Assembly (NCBI RefSeq): GCF_030818415.1
Contig: NZ_JAUTAE010000001.1
Coordinates: 2,094,001 to 2,158,000 of the forward strand
Direction of reading: 5' to 3'
DNA length: 64,000 nt
Source: Sphingomonas sp. SORGH_AS_0950
Lineage (GTDB): Bacteria > Pseudomonadota > Alphaproteobacteria > Sphingomonadales > Sphingomonadaceae
Shown here: one piece after another, positions 1-8,993 of the stretch
Layout of the letters: each line of letters starts with the position of its first letter
Numbering within the stretch: position 1 is the stretch's first letter
Notes under the pieces: generated by a model
The model's database searches: none
Told to the model about the DNA's origin: nothing
What the model saw: the letters and a program-made list of their open reading frames with translations, nothing else
Made by a program: the position numbers and the translations under genes

Positions 1-2
1 TC

Positions 3-332
3 GGGCTCGCGATCCACGAATTGACGACCAACGCGCTCAAATACGGGGCGCTGCGCCATGCGGGCGGGCGGCTGTCGATTACATGGAAAATCGAACCCAA
101 ATCAGATTGTAAATGCGAACTGATTGTAAAATGGGATGAAACAGGTGTACCAGCGATGCCGGTCCCGCCTGTACGCCAGGGATTCGGGACCGAGCTGATC
201 CGCGAGGCGCTGCCCTATGGGCTGGGCGCGCGGACCAGTCTGGAATTTCGCGGCGGCGGTGTCCTGTGTGTGATGTCGCTGCCTTTGCCGGGCGACGATG
301 CCGGGCTATCGAACCGGAGCGCCGAGGGATGA
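3..332 (+). CDS. HWE-family sensor histidine kinase, C-terminal fragment
   Basis: The reading frame is open from the window edge, so only the C-terminal ~109 residues of the kinase are seen. They contain the ATP-binding N box (HELTTNALKYGA) and a GFG..LI motif about 55 residues later, with the WDETG stretch in between that is typical of HWE/HisKA_2-type kinase catalytic domains. The phospho-acceptor histidine and any sensor domain lie upstream, outside the window, so the signal cannot be named. The stop codon overlaps the ATG of the following receiver gene (ATGA), which suggests the two form a cognate pair. Confidence 0.85.
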   Translation, partial: GLAIHELTTNALKYGALRHAGGRLSITWKIEPKSDCKCELIVKWDETGVPAMPVPPVRQGFGTELIREALPYGLGARTSLEFRGGGVLCVMSLPLPGDDAGLSNRSAEG

Positions 333-709
333 GCCATTCGCCACTCGCCGAAAAACGGATCCTCGTGGTCGAGGACGAATATTTCATCGCCCGCGACCTG
401 GAGCGGGCGTTGCGTGCGGCGGATGCGATCGTGATCGGCCCGGTCGCGACCCTCGAACAGGGGCTGGCGCTCGCCGAGAACGAGGCGCTCGACGCCGCCG
501 TGCTCGACGTCAACCTGGCCGGATCGCGCGCCTTCGCCATCGCCGACCGGCTGTCGGCGCGCGACGTGCCCTGGGCCTTTCTCACCGGCTATGACGAATG
601 GGCGCTCCCCGCCCCCTATCGGTCCGCGTCGATCGTCGCCAAGCCGTTCCACGCCGATCGCGTCATCCGCGCGATCGGGGCGCTGATACCCGACAAAGGA
701 TGCGCATGA
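329..709 (+). CDS. Single-domain response regulator (CheY-like receiver)
   Basis: A 126-residue protein made only of a receiver domain. The acidic pocket is in ILVVEDEY near residue 16, the likely phospho-acceptor Asp is in AAVLDVNLAG near residue 59, and the conserved lysine is in IVAKPF near residue 103. There is no output domain, so it probably passes phosphate on or acts by protein contact. I chose ATG 329 because it overlaps the kinase stop and leaves a normal receiver N-terminus. Its own stop overlaps the start of the Crp-type gene, so kinase, receiver and regulator look like one transcript. Confidence 0.88.
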   Translation: MSHSPLAEKRILVVEDEYFIARDLERALRAADAIVIGPVATLEQGLALAENEALDAAVLDVNLAGSRAFAIADRLSARDVPWAFLTGYDEWALPAPYRSASIVAKPFHADRVIRAIGALIPDKGCA

Positions 710-1476
710 CTTCGACCTCCCTTCGCGCCGAAGCGATGATCCCGCCCCCCGAAGACACGCTGTCGACGGCGGCGCTCCGCCGATTGTCGGCGCTCACCCC
801 GCTGGATGAAGCCGATCTGGCCCTGCTCCGCCGCGCCGCCGCCGATCCCACCAGCTATCCGGTCCGCCACACCTTCCTGACGATCGGACGCCCGGTCGCC
901 GAGCCGATGCTGCTGCTCCAGGGCTGGGCGGCGCGGGTTCGCATCCTGCCCGACGGGCGGCGGCAGTTCATGAGCTTCTATCTGCCCGGCGACGTGATCG
1001 GGCGCGCGCATCATCCCATGCCCCTCGCCTCGGCCACCGTCGTCGCGATCACCGAATGCGTGGTCTGCCCCGCCCCCGCCGCGCCGCCCGGATCGGGACT
1101 GGCCCAGGCCTATGCCATCGGCGAGGCGCTGGAGGAGGCCTATCTGCTCGGCCATGTCGTCCAGCTCGGCCGCCTGAATGCGCAGGAGCGGATCGGCGAC
1201 TTCCTCCTGGAAATCTACGAGCGGCTGTCGCTGGCGGGGCTGACCGTGGGCGGCAGTTTCGAGATGCCGCTGACCCAGGAGATGCTGGCCGATGCGCTCG
1301 GCCTGACCCCGGTCCATGTCAATCGCATGATCCAACAGGCGCGGCGCGACGGCGAGCTGATGTGGAAATCGGGCCGCATCCTGCTGCGCGACCCCGACCG
1401 CACCGCGCGCACCATCGGCCGGATCTCCCCCCAGGTCAGCGCCCCCCCCCATTCCGCGCAGAAGCCGACGCCATAG
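706..1476 (+). CDS. Crp/Fnr-family transcriptional regulator
   Basis: A 256-residue DNA-binding regulator. The N-terminal half resembles a cyclic-nucleotide-binding-type beta roll (MLLLQGWAARVRILPDGRRQFMSFYLPGDVIG, with the first 20 residues of that stretch the most diagnostic). The C-terminal half is a winged helix whose recognition region reads MPLTQEMLADALGLTPVHVN. The cysteine cluster of true FNR is missing, so an Fe-S oxygen sensor is unlikely and the effector is unknown. ATG 706 overlaps the preceding receiver stop. Co-transcription with a kinase and receiver suggests a shared stress or redox response, which is inference. Confidence 0.85.
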   Translation: MTSTSLRAEAMIPPPEDTLSTAALRRLSALTPLDEADLALLRRAAADPTSYPVRHTFLTIGRPVAEPMLLLQGWAARVRILPDGRRQFMSFYLPGDVIGRAHHPMPLASATVVAITECVVCPAPAAPPGSGLAQAYAIGEALEEAYLLGHVVQLGRLNAQERIGDFLLEIYERLSLAGLTVGGSFEMPLTQEMLADALGLTPVHVNRMIQQARRDGELMWKSGRILLRDPDRTARTIGRISPQVSAPPHSAQKPTP

Positions 1477-1546
1477 GGCGGATCGCCGCTGCGCCGGACT
1501 GCGGCGAAATGACCGGGAAGTGATCGCTTGGTGATCCACTCACCGC

Positions 1547-1586
1547 GTTTCACCGGAATGTCATCAACCTTTCGTCAAGCTGACAT
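1547..1586 (+). promoter_or_regulatory. Pho-box-like direct repeats upstream of the TonB receptor
   Basis: Four heptamer-like units begin exactly 11 bases apart: GTTTCAC at 1547, ATGTCAT at 1558, CTTTCGT at 1569 and CTGACAT at 1580. Against the PhoB half-site CTGTCAT they match at 4, 6, 5 and 6 of 7 positions. An 11-base period of such heptamers is the hallmark of a PHO box. The last unit also contains a -35-like CTGACA. The array lies 57 bases before the receptor ATG. PhoB binding is inference from this pattern. Confidence 0.5.
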
Positions 1587-1643
1587 GCACGCCTCCTAAC
1601 GCCGCCGCCGAACCGGCAGCAAGGCCGATGGGGGAATCATATC

Positions 1644-4334
1644 ATGCTTACGTTGCGCAGCCTGCTGAAGGCTTCGGCCTCGCTCATCCTCGTGACCGGC
1701 CCGCTGACCGCCGCCGCACAGGAAACCACCGCGACCACCGCCGCCGCCGCGCCGCAGGCCGCGCAGGACGGCGATGCCGCCGGTCAGAATGACGAGATCG
1801 TCGTCAACGGCACCTATGCGCGCAGCCTGGCGGCGGGGATCGAGACCAAGCGCCGCGCCGCCTACGGCGTCGACTCGATCAGCTCGACCGATATCGGCAA
1901 GTTCCCGACCCAGAATGTCGCCGAGGCGCTTCAACTGGTCCCCGGCGTCGCCATCACCCGCCCGCGCGGCGAGGGCCTGTATGTCAGCGTCCGCGGCCTG
2001 GGGCCGCAGTTCCAGAACACGCTGATGAACGGCCGCACCATCGCGCTCAACGACCTGATCGAGAATGGCGGCGCGGCCGGGCGCCAGTTCCGTTTCGAGA
2101 TGCTGCCCGCCGAGTTCACCTCCAGCATCGACGTGGTCAAGACCCCGACCGCCGACATGAGCGAGGGCGCGCTGGGCGGCAATATCGACGTCAAGACCTT
2201 CCGCCCGCTGGAGGTCGGCAACAAGACGACGATCAACATGCGCGGCACCTATACCAGCCAGACCAAGGAGGTCCGCCCCAACGTCACCGTGCTGACCAGC
2301 GCGAAGAACAGCGACGGCACCTTCGGCATCCTGGCGGGCGCGCAATATTGGGCCAAGACGGTCCGCAACGACCGCTTCATGAATTTCGGCTGGCTACTCA
2401 ACCGCTACACCGATGCGGCGCGCGGCGGCGCTCCGGCGGGCCTCTACTCGCCGACCCGCACCCGCCCCACCGTCGAGACCGAGGATCGCAAGCGTATCTC
2501 GGGGCTAGTCTCGGCCCAGTGGCAGCCGACGCCCGAGCTTCAGACGACGCTCGACGTCGTCGCGACGCGGCTCGACGTCGCCTATGACGAGTTCGGCCTC
2601 GACATCTATCCCGACGACGCCAACGTCACGATCGGCGGCGTCAGGCAGCCCTCGACCGTGCTCCAGCCCGGCTATACCGTCGTCGGCGACACGATCACCA
2701 AGGCGACCATCGCCAATGCCCGCTTCATGGCGTCGCGCGAATACAGCCTGAACCGGCACGACCTGATCACCATCGGGCTGAAGCAGACGTGGAACCCGGA
2801 TCGCTGGCACGTCACCGCCAACGTCAACTGGTCGGCCGCGCACAGCTATCACCCCGACTACAAGACCGGCACGGTGCGCAGCCGCGCCTATTTCATCGCG
2901 CCGCTGAGCTATGACGCCAGCGGCGGCTATCAGAACATGCCGACCTTCACCACGCCGGTCGACGTCACCAACCCCGCCAATTACAAGCTCTACCAGTTCA
3001 ACATCGCGCCCAAGGACAGCAAGGACTGGGATTTCTACTCGCGCCTGGACATCGGGCATGATTTCGACGGCTTCCTGTCGAAGCTGCAGGCGGGCGGCGA
3101 ATATCACTGGCGCAAGCGCGACTATTTCCGCCGCGATTACCTGATCGACACCGCGACCAACCAGCCGCTGACCAGCCTGGGCGCGGGCGCCTATCAGCAG
3201 GTGCCGTACGGCGATTTCCTGTCGGGCGTGTCGGGCAATGCCTTCCGCAACTGGCTGGTGCCGGTGACCGACGCCTATGTCGGCAATTTCTTCACCCCCG
3301 CCATCCAGGGCCAGCCGCTGACCAATGGCGACCTGCGCTCGTCCTTCGTCGTCTCGGAAAAGATCGCCGCCGCCTATGTCCGCGCCGATTACCAGTTCGA
3401 TGCGGGCGCGGTGCCCGTCACCGGCAATCTGGGCGTCCGCTATGTCCACACCGATCAGGTGGCGAGCGGCACGCTGACCAGCGGCAACACCGCCACGCCG
3501 GTCAGCTATCCCAAGACGTTCAACAATGTCCTGCCCAGCTTCAACCTGCGCGCCGACCTGACGCCCAAGCTGGTCGGTCGCCTGGCCGCCAGCCGGGTGC
3601 TGACCCGCCCCAACGTCACCGACACCGCGCCGCGCATCACCGTGTCGACCGACGCCGCCACCGCCAGCGGCGGCAACCCGCAGCTGGTGCCCTTCCTCGC
3701 GACCCAGTTCGACGGCTCGCTGGAATGGTATTTCGCGCCGTCGGGGATGCTGTCGGGCGCGGTCTTCTACAAGGCGATGGACGATTACATCACCCAGTCG
3801 AATACCGAGATCAACATTCCGGGCCGCGGCACCGTCCGCCTGTCCAGCTCGGTCAATGGCGGCAATGCCAAGGTGTACGGCGCGGAAGCCGCCTATAGCC
3901 AGGTCTTCACCTTCCTGCCCCAGCCCTTCGACGGCTTCGGCGTGCAGGGCTCCTACACCCATACGGAAGTGAAGGCCGACTACACCGCCGGTTCGCGCAC
4001 CATCAAGGACCAGCTGATCGGCCTGTCCAAGAACAGCTTCAACCTGGTCGGCTTCTACGACAAGGGGCCGCTGTCGGCGCGTCTCTCCTATGTCTGGCGC
4101 GACAAATATCTGTCGAGCACGGGCAGCACGGTGCAGGCGCCGACCTATGTCGCGGCCTTTGGTTCGCTCGACGGCCAGCTGTCGGTGCGCGCCGCCGACA
4201 ATCTGACGCTCAGCCTGGAGGGCATCAACATCGCGGGCGCGCATCAGGACACCTATAACGACAACAGCCTGCGCTTCGGCGAGATCAACTATTATGGCCG
4301 GACGATCCTGTTCGGCATTCGGGCTGAATTCTGA
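1644..4334 (+). CDS. TonB-dependent outer-membrane receptor
   Basis: An 896-residue outer-membrane receptor that would take up a ligand using energy from TonB/ExbBD. A signal peptide ends about residue 25 (LTAAAQE). A TonB-box-like DEIVVNGTY follows, then a plug domain (SISSTDIGKFPTQNVAEAL to roughly residue 190) and a long beta barrel that ends in aromatic residues (FGIRAEF). The layout fits the Caulobacter/Xanthomonas receptor subfamily. The ligand cannot be read from sequence. The TGA overlaps the ATG of a phospholipase gene (TGATG), so the two are probably translated together and the ligand may be a phosphate-containing lipid or headgroup product. Confidence 0.93.
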   Translation: MLTLRSLLKASASLILVTGPLTAAAQETTATTAAAAPQAAQDGDAAGQNDEIVVNGTYARSLAAGIETKRRAAYGVDSISSTDIGKFPTQNVAEALQLVPGVAITRPRGEGLYVSVRGLGPQFQNTLMNGRTIALNDLIENGGAAGRQFRFEMLPAEFTSSIDVVKTPTADMSEGALGGNIDVKTFRPLEVGNKTTINMRGTYTSQTKEVRPNVTVLTSAKNSDGTFGILAGAQYWAKTVRNDRFMNFGWLLNRYTDAARGGAPAGLYSPTRTRPTVETEDRKRISGLVSAQWQPTPELQTTLDVVATRLDVAYDEFGLDIYPDDANVTIGGVRQPSTVLQPGYTVVGDTITKATIANARFMASREYSLNRHDLITIGLKQTWNPDRWHVTANVNWSAAHSYHPDYKTGTVRSRAYFIAPLSYDASGGYQNMPTFTTPVDVTNPANYKLYQFNIAPKDSKDWDFYSRLDIGHDFDGFLSKLQAGGEYHWRKRDYFRRDYLIDTATNQPLTSLGAGAYQQVPYGDFLSGVSGNAFRNWLVPVTDAYVGNFFTPAIQGQPLTNGDLRSSFVVSEKIAAAYVRADYQFDAGAVPVTGNLGVRYVHTDQVASGTLTSGNTATPVSYPKTFNNVLPSFNLRADLTPKLVGRLAASRVLTRPNVTDTAPRITVSTDAATASGGNPQLVPFLATQFDGSLEWYFAPSGMLSGAVFYKAMDDYITQSNTEINIPGRGTVRLSSSVNGGNAKVYGAEAAYSQVFTFLPQPFDGFGVQGSYTHTEVKADYTAGSRTIKDQLIGLSKNSFNLVGFYDKGPLSARLSYVWRDKYLSSTGSTVQAPTYVAAFGSLDGQLSVRAADNLTLSLEGINIAGAHQDTYNDNSLRFGEINYYGRTILFGIRAEF

Positions 4335-5428
4335 TGAAGCACATCCTCACCCTGGCGGCGGTCCTCGCGACCGCCGCCGCCCCGGCGCCGCAGCGGCCGC
4401 TCCGGATGAACGACATCCAGGTGGTCGGATCGCACAACAGCTACAAGCAGCGGATCGCGCCCGCCGTTTTCGCCGAACTCGAACGCCGCGACCCCAAGCT
4501 CGCCGCCGCGCTCGACTATGACCATCTGACGCTGGCGCAGCAGCTCGACCGCGGCGTGCGCCAGCTGGAGATCGACATCTTCGCCGACCCCGAAGGGGGC
4601 CGCTTCGCGCATCCGGCGGGCGAGAAACTGGCGCGTGCGGCGGGCGAGCGGACCGGCTTCGACGAAGCGGCGATGATGAAGCCGGGCTTCAAGGTCTTCC
4701 ATATTCCGGAAGTCGATTACCGCTCCTGCGGCACGTTCAAGCAGTGCATCGGCCAGATCGACGCCTGGTCGCGCGCGCATCCGCGTCACCTGCCGATCAT
4801 GGTCACGATCAACGCCGCCGACCGGCCGATCAACAAGCCCGGCGTCACCGATCCCCTCCCGCTGACCGCACCGCTGCTCGATGCGCTGGACGGCGAGATT
4901 CGCGACGTGCTGAAGCCGGAGCGGATCATCACGCCGGACGATGTCCGCGGGAATGCGGCCACGCTGCGCGAGGCGGTGACCACCAGGGGCTGGCCGACGC
5001 TGGAGCAGGCACGCGGCAAGATCTATTTCGTGCTCGACACCCCCAGCGACGTGTCCGACCGCTATCGCGCCGGGCATCCCTCGCTGAAGGGGCGGGCGAT
5101 CTTCGGCTGGTACGACACCGACCAGCCCGAGGCTTCGGTCGAGATCGTCGGCGATCCGCGCACCGATAGCGCGAAGATTCGCGAATGGGTGAAGCAGGGC
5201 TTCATCGTCCGCACCCGCACCGATGCCGACACGGCCGAGGCGCGGTCGAACGACCATGGTCGCCAGCAGGCCGCGATCGACAGCGGCGCGCAGGCGGTGT
5301 CGACCGACTATTATCCCGGCGCACCGCGTCGCCCGTGGAGCCAGGGCTTCACCGTCACCCTGCCCGCCGGGGTGATGGAACGCTGCAACCCGGTGACCCA
5401 GCCGGTCGGGTGCACGCTGCCGCAATAA
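4334..5428 (+). CDS. Exported Ca2+-dependent phosphoinositide-specific phospholipase C-like protein
   Basis: A 364-residue secreted protein. After a short signal peptide (MKHILTLAAVLATAAAPAP) comes the PI-PLC X-type barrel, marked by VVGSHNSYKQ (first catalytic His), RGVRQLEIDIF (metal-binding acidic residues) and FKVFHIPEVDYRS (second His region). The length and the cysteine pairs near the end fit the bacterial PI-PLC-C1-like family, which cleaves phosphodiester headgroups of inositol lipids or related molecules. The true substrate here is unknown. It overlaps the TonB receptor gene upstream by one base and is followed by a 23-base hairpin. A role in scavenging phosphate or headgroups is inferred from the context. 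Confidence 0.85.
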   Translation: MKHILTLAAVLATAAAPAPQRPLRMNDIQVVGSHNSYKQRIAPAVFAELERRDPKLAAALDYDHLTLAQQLDRGVRQLEIDIFADPEGGRFAHPAGEKLARAAGERTGFDEAAMMKPGFKVFHIPEVDYRSCGTFKQCIGQIDAWSRAHPRHLPIMVTINAADRPINKPGVTDPLPLTAPLLDALDGEIRDVLKPERIITPDDVRGNAATLREAVTTRGWPTLEQARGKIYFVLDTPSDVSDRYRAGHPSLKGRAIFGWYDTDQPEASVEIVGDPRTDSAKIREWVKQGFIVRTRTDADTAEARSNDHGRQQAAIDSGAQAVSTDYYPGAPRRPWSQGFTVTLPAGVMERCNPVTQPVGCTLPQ

Positions 5429-5435
5429 CATCTCA

Positions 5436-5458
5436 TTCCTCCCCTTACAGGGGAGGAA
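5436..5458. repeat. Perfect hairpin, short form of the CCTCCCC repeat
   Basis: The arms TTCCTCCCCT (5436-5445) and AGGGGAGGAA (5449-5458) pair perfectly over 10 bases around a 3-base loop. This is the terminal hairpin of the ~120 bp element seen at 15749, 33558 and 38106, here without the internal part. There is no T tract, so it could slow or protect the transcript between the phospholipase and DUF1800 genes rather than be a standard terminator. Confidence 0.7.
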
Positions 5459-5583
5459 AAGTGTCCGGCCGCTGACGCCCTTTTCATCTCGGGGCAAGGC
5501 GGGGTTCAGCCATCATCCGCCACTTTACCCTCCGATGAAGCCTGCGCCGCGTCGGCGTGTGGCGGGAACGGAAGAAGCGGTGC

Positions 5584-7095
5584 ATGACGCGAACCGCAAG
5601 CCTGTTGATGATAGCCCCGGTCCTGATGACCGCGATCCCGGCCCATGCCGCCGATCCGGCGCGCGATGCCGCCTGGGCCGAGCGGCTCGGCTGGGGTCCG
5701 TCGGCCGCGCCCGATACGGGCCCGGCGCCGGGCAGCGACGCGTGGCTGCGGCACCAGCTGGACGACCGGCCCTCCCCCCTCCCCCCGGCGGTGCAGGCGC
5801 GGATCGATGCGATGCGCATCTCGAAGGAACCCGTCGCCGCGCTGGTCGTCGAGACCGACGCACTGCAACGCGACGCCAATCTGCTGACCGATCCCGACCG
5901 CAAAAAGGCCGCGCGCGAGGTCTATCAAAAGGCGATGAATGCGCTCGCCGACGAGGCGCGGCAGCGTTTCGTGCTGCGCGCCCTCTATGCACCCGACCCG
6001 TTGCGCGAGCGGATGACCTGGTTCTGGTTCAACCATTTCAACGTCCAGGCGGGCAAGCGCGACATTCGGGCGATGGTCGGCGATTATGAGGACACGATCC
6101 GCACCCATGCGCTGGGCCGGTTCCGCGACCTGCTGGAGGCGACGCTGCGCCATCCGGCGATGCTGCGCTATCTGGACAATGACCAGAATGCGCGTGGCAA
6201 GATCAACGAGAATTACGCGCGCGAGATCATGGAACTTCACTCCATGGGCGTCGGGTCGGGCTACAGCCAGCAGGACGTGCAGGAACTGGCGCGCATCCTG
6301 ACCGGGGTCGGCGTCGACCAGAAACCCGATGCCCCCAGGCTGAAGCCCGAGCTCCAGCCGCTCTATCTCCGGGCCGGGCTGTTCGAGTTCAACCCGGCCC
6401 GCCACGATTTCGGGACCAAGCATTTCCTGGGCCATGAGATCAAAGGATCGGGCTTTGCCGAGGTGGAGCAGGCACTCGACCTGATCGCCGACAGCCCGGC
6501 GACCGCGCATCACATCGCGCAGAAGATGGCGACCTATTTCACCGGCGACACGCCCCCGCCCGCTTTGGTCGAACGGATGGCGGCGACCTTTCGCCGGACG
6601 CATGGCGACATTGCCGCCGTCCTGAAGACGATGATCCGGTCGCGCGAATTCGCGGCATCGGCGGGCCGGGGGTTCAAGGATCCGGTCGACTATACGCTGT
6701 CGGCCGTCCGGCTGGCCTATGGCGACCGGGTGATCGCGAATCCCCAGCCGGTCGTCGGCTGGATCCGCCAGATGGGCGAAGGGCTGTACGATCATGAGAC
6801 CCCCGACGGCTATGACCTGACCAGCGCGGGCTGGTCGGCGCCGGGGCAGATGGCGACGCGGTTCGATATCGCGCGCCAGATCGGCGGCGGCGCGGCGCGG
6901 CTGTTCCAGTCCCCCGACGCCGCATCCGGCACTCCGCCGCCACCGGCCCCGCCGCCCGCGTTGAGGGATTCGCCCGTCCTGACCGCGCGGATGGCGACGC
7001 TGGGCAAGCCGACCCTGGCCGCGCTGGCGCAGGCGCGCTCGCCCGCCGAATGGAACGCGCTCTATTTCTCCTCGCCCGAATTCATGCATCGATAG
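5584..7095 (+). CDS. DUF1800 family exported protein
   Basis: A 503-residue protein with a clear signal peptide (MTRTASLLMIAPVLMTAIPAHA). The body carries family features such as WFWFNHFNV near residue 150, NENYAREIMELHSMGVG near 215, and an ELARILTG segment. DUF1800 proteins are widespread and nearly always sit next to a DUF1501 gene, as here, and their biochemical role is not established. I chose ATG 5584 over an upstream in-frame start at 5557 because it begins the signal peptide. The next gene starts 9 bases downstream. Confidence 0.88.
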   Translation: MTRTASLLMIAPVLMTAIPAHAADPARDAAWAERLGWGPSAAPDTGPAPGSDAWLRHQLDDRPSPLPPAVQARIDAMRISKEPVAALVVETDALQRDANLLTDPDRKKAAREVYQKAMNALADEARQRFVLRALYAPDPLRERMTWFWFNHFNVQAGKRDIRAMVGDYEDTIRTHALGRFRDLLEATLRHPAMLRYLDNDQNARGKINENYAREIMELHSMGVGSGYSQQDVQELARILTGVGVDQKPDAPRLKPELQPLYLRAGLFEFNPARHDFGTKHFLGHEIKGSGFAEVEQALDLIADSPATAHHIAQKMATYFTGDTPPPALVERMAATFRRTHGDIAAVLKTMIRSREFAASAGRGFKDPVDYTLSAVRLAYGDRVIANPQPVVGWIRQMGEGLYDHETPDGYDLTSAGWSAPGQMATRFDIARQIGGGAARLFQSPDAASGTPPPPAPPPALRDSPVLTARMATLGKPTLAALAQARSPAEWNALYFSSPEFMHR

Positions 7096-7104
7096 GAGGA
7101 TGGC

Positions 7105-8316
7105 ATGACGATCCCGCCCCTGCATCGCCGCGATCTGTTGAAGGGCACCGCCGCCATGGCGCCGATGGTCGTCGCGGGCCGCGCCTTCGCCGCACCGCAG
7201 GCGGGCAGTCGCTTGCTGGTCGTGTTCCTGCGCGGCGCCTATGACGCGGTGAACATCATCAGCCCCAGCGGCAGCGACTTCTATCGCCAGTCGCGCCCGA
7301 CGATCGCGCTGGCGCGGCCCGATCCGGCCGATCCCCATGCGCCGCTGCCGCTGGACGCCGACTGGGCGCTCCACCCGGCGCTGAAGGACACGATCCTGCC
7401 GCTATGGCAGGCGCGGCAGATCGCCTTCGTGCCGTTCGCGGGCACCGACGATATGAGTCGCAGCCATTTCGAGACCCAGGACACGATCGAACTGGGCCAG
7501 CCGGTCGGCGGGCATCGCGATTACGGCTCGGGCTTCATGGCGCGGCTGGCGGATATCCTCGGCACGGGCGAGCGGCCGATCGCCTTCACCGACCAGTTGC
7601 CGCTCTGCTTTCGCGGCGGCGAGGACCCGATCCCCAATCTTGCGCTCGCCAATGTCGGCAAGCCGATCGACCAGCGCCAGGCCGCGCTGATCCAGAGCAT
7701 GTATGCCGGTCATCCCGAGCTCGCCCGTTCGGTCAGCGAAGGCTTTGCGGTGCGCGACACCGTCTACCGGACGCTCGACCAGGAGATGAAGGCCGCCAGC
7801 CGCGGCGCGGTGTCGCCCAAGGGCTTTGCCCTGTCGGCGCAGCGGATCGGGACGCTGATGCGCGACCGGTTCAACCTGGCCTTTGTCGATGTCGGCGGCT
7901 GGGACACGCATGTGAACCAGGGCGGCGCGACCGGCTATCTGGCCGACCGGATCGGCGAACTGGGGCGTGGGCTGGCCGGATTCGTGCAGGCGATCGGGCC
8001 CGAGGCATGGCGCACGACGACGGTCGTCGTGGTGTCCGAATTCGGCCGCACCTTCCGCGAGAATGGCGATCGGGGCACCGATCACGGCCATGGCAGCATC
8101 TATTGGGTGCTGGGCGGCGACGTGTCCGGCGGCCGGATGGCGGGCGAACAGGTCGCGCTGTCCGCCGCCACGCTCAACCAGAATCGCGACCTGCCGGTGC
8201 TGACCGATTACCGGGCGTTGATCGGCGGGCTGGTCGGCCGCCAGTTCGGCCTGTCGGGCGAACGTCTGGCGACCCTGTTCCCCGGCACCCGCGCGAGCGA
8301 TCTGAAGCTGGTCTAG
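7105..8316 (+). CDS. DUF1501 family exported protein (Tat substrate)
   Basis: A 403-residue protein. The N-terminus HRRDLLKG followed by a short hydrophobic stretch and AFA is a twin-arginine signal, so the protein is probably exported folded with a cofactor or metal. The family resembles the sulfatase/alkaline-phosphatase fold: note SRSHFETQD, FVDVGGWDTH near residue 265, VVVVSEFGRT and GTDHGHGS near 320-330, all rich in metal-type ligands. No substrate is established. A strong ribosome site (AGGAGG) precedes ATG 7105. Pairing with the DUF1800 gene is characteristic. Confidence 0.88.
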   Translation: MTIPPLHRRDLLKGTAAMAPMVVAGRAFAAPQAGSRLLVVFLRGAYDAVNIISPSGSDFYRQSRPTIALARPDPADPHAPLPLDADWALHPALKDTILPLWQARQIAFVPFAGTDDMSRSHFETQDTIELGQPVGGHRDYGSGFMARLADILGTGERPIAFTDQLPLCFRGGEDPIPNLALANVGKPIDQRQAALIQSMYAGHPELARSVSEGFAVRDTVYRTLDQEMKAASRGAVSPKGFALSAQRIGTLMRDRFNLAFVDVGGWDTHVNQGGATGYLADRIGELGRGLAGFVQAIGPEAWRTTTVVVVSEFGRTFRENGDRGTDHGHGSIYWVLGGDVSGGRMAGEQVALSAATLNQNRDLPVLTDYRALIGGLVGRQFGLSGERLATLFPGTRASDLKLV

Positions 8317-8323
8317 GGCCGCG

Positions 8324-8803
8324 TCAGGCCGACAGCCGCAACGGCACCGCCTGATCGCGGGCGCGGATGTCGTCCAGAACATCATCGAGCGTCAGCTCGG
8401 CCAACTTGTCCTCCAGCGCCTCGCGCACCGGGGTCAGCATCGATTCCAGGCTGGCGGTGATATGCCGGTCGATCAGCCCGTCGCCCTCGGGCGGCTGGCG
8501 GTGAAAGGCGAAGAAGTTTCGATCCTCCACCGCCTGATAGACATCGACCAGCCGAATCTCCGCCGATCGCCGAGCCAGCATCGCGCCGCCGCGATTGCCC
8601 AGTTGCGACCGGGTCAGCCCGGCGCTCGCCAGTCGGAGCAGCAGCGCGCGGACCACCGCCGCGTTGGAATTGACGCTGAGCGCGATGTCTTCCGAGCGCA
8701 GGGGCGTATCGCCATGGTCGGCCATGAGCGCAAGCATATGCAGCGAAACGACAAAACGCGTGCTGGTCGGCAAGAAACGTTGCTCCTTATTCCTTCGTCC
8801 CAT
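8324..8803 (-). CDS. Rrf2-family transcriptional regulator
   Basis: A 159-residue regulator with an N-terminal winged helix (LHMLALMADHG..LRSEDIALSVNSNAAVVRALLLRLASAGL) and the Rrf2 signature GNRGGAMLARRSAEIRLVDVYQAVE. No cysteines are present, so unlike IscR or NsrR it cannot hold an Fe-S cluster and must sense something else or act as a plain repressor. It converges on the DUF1501 gene with only 7 bases between them. A small palindrome 64 bases before its start could be its own operator. Confidence 0.88.
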   Translation of the reverse strand: MGRRNKEQRFLPTSTRFVVSLHMLALMADHGDTPLRSEDIALSVNSNAAVVRALLLRLASAGLTRSQLGNRGGAMLARRSAEIRLVDVYQAVEDRNFFAFHRQPPEGDGLIDRHITASLESMLTPVREALEDKLAELTLDDVLDDIRARDQAVPLRLSA

Positions 8804-8866
8804 GATCCGTCCGCGCGGGCACAGGGCTCACCCTCTTATGGCCGGATCGGGCCGAACACGCAATTC

Positions 8867-8880
8867 ATAACTCATGTTAT
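8867..8880. promoter_or_regulatory. Palindrome upstream of the Rrf2 gene, possible operator
   Basis: ATAAC and GTTAT form a perfect 5-base inverted repeat around TCAT. It lies in a notably AT-rich patch (about 8860-8900) between the divergent-facing upstream regions of the Rrf2 gene and the end of the glutaminyl cyclase gene. Rrf2 regulators often bind short dyads in their own promoters. This assignment is inference. Confidence 0.35.
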
Positions 8881-8993
8881 TTTTGCATATTCCCGCTGCG
8901 TAAACGCGCAAGTCCGCATCCGTATCCGGTCCCACCATCGGGAAAATATAATGGGGCCAAGGATATGCCAGGCGCGACCGAACGCCGCCCGCC

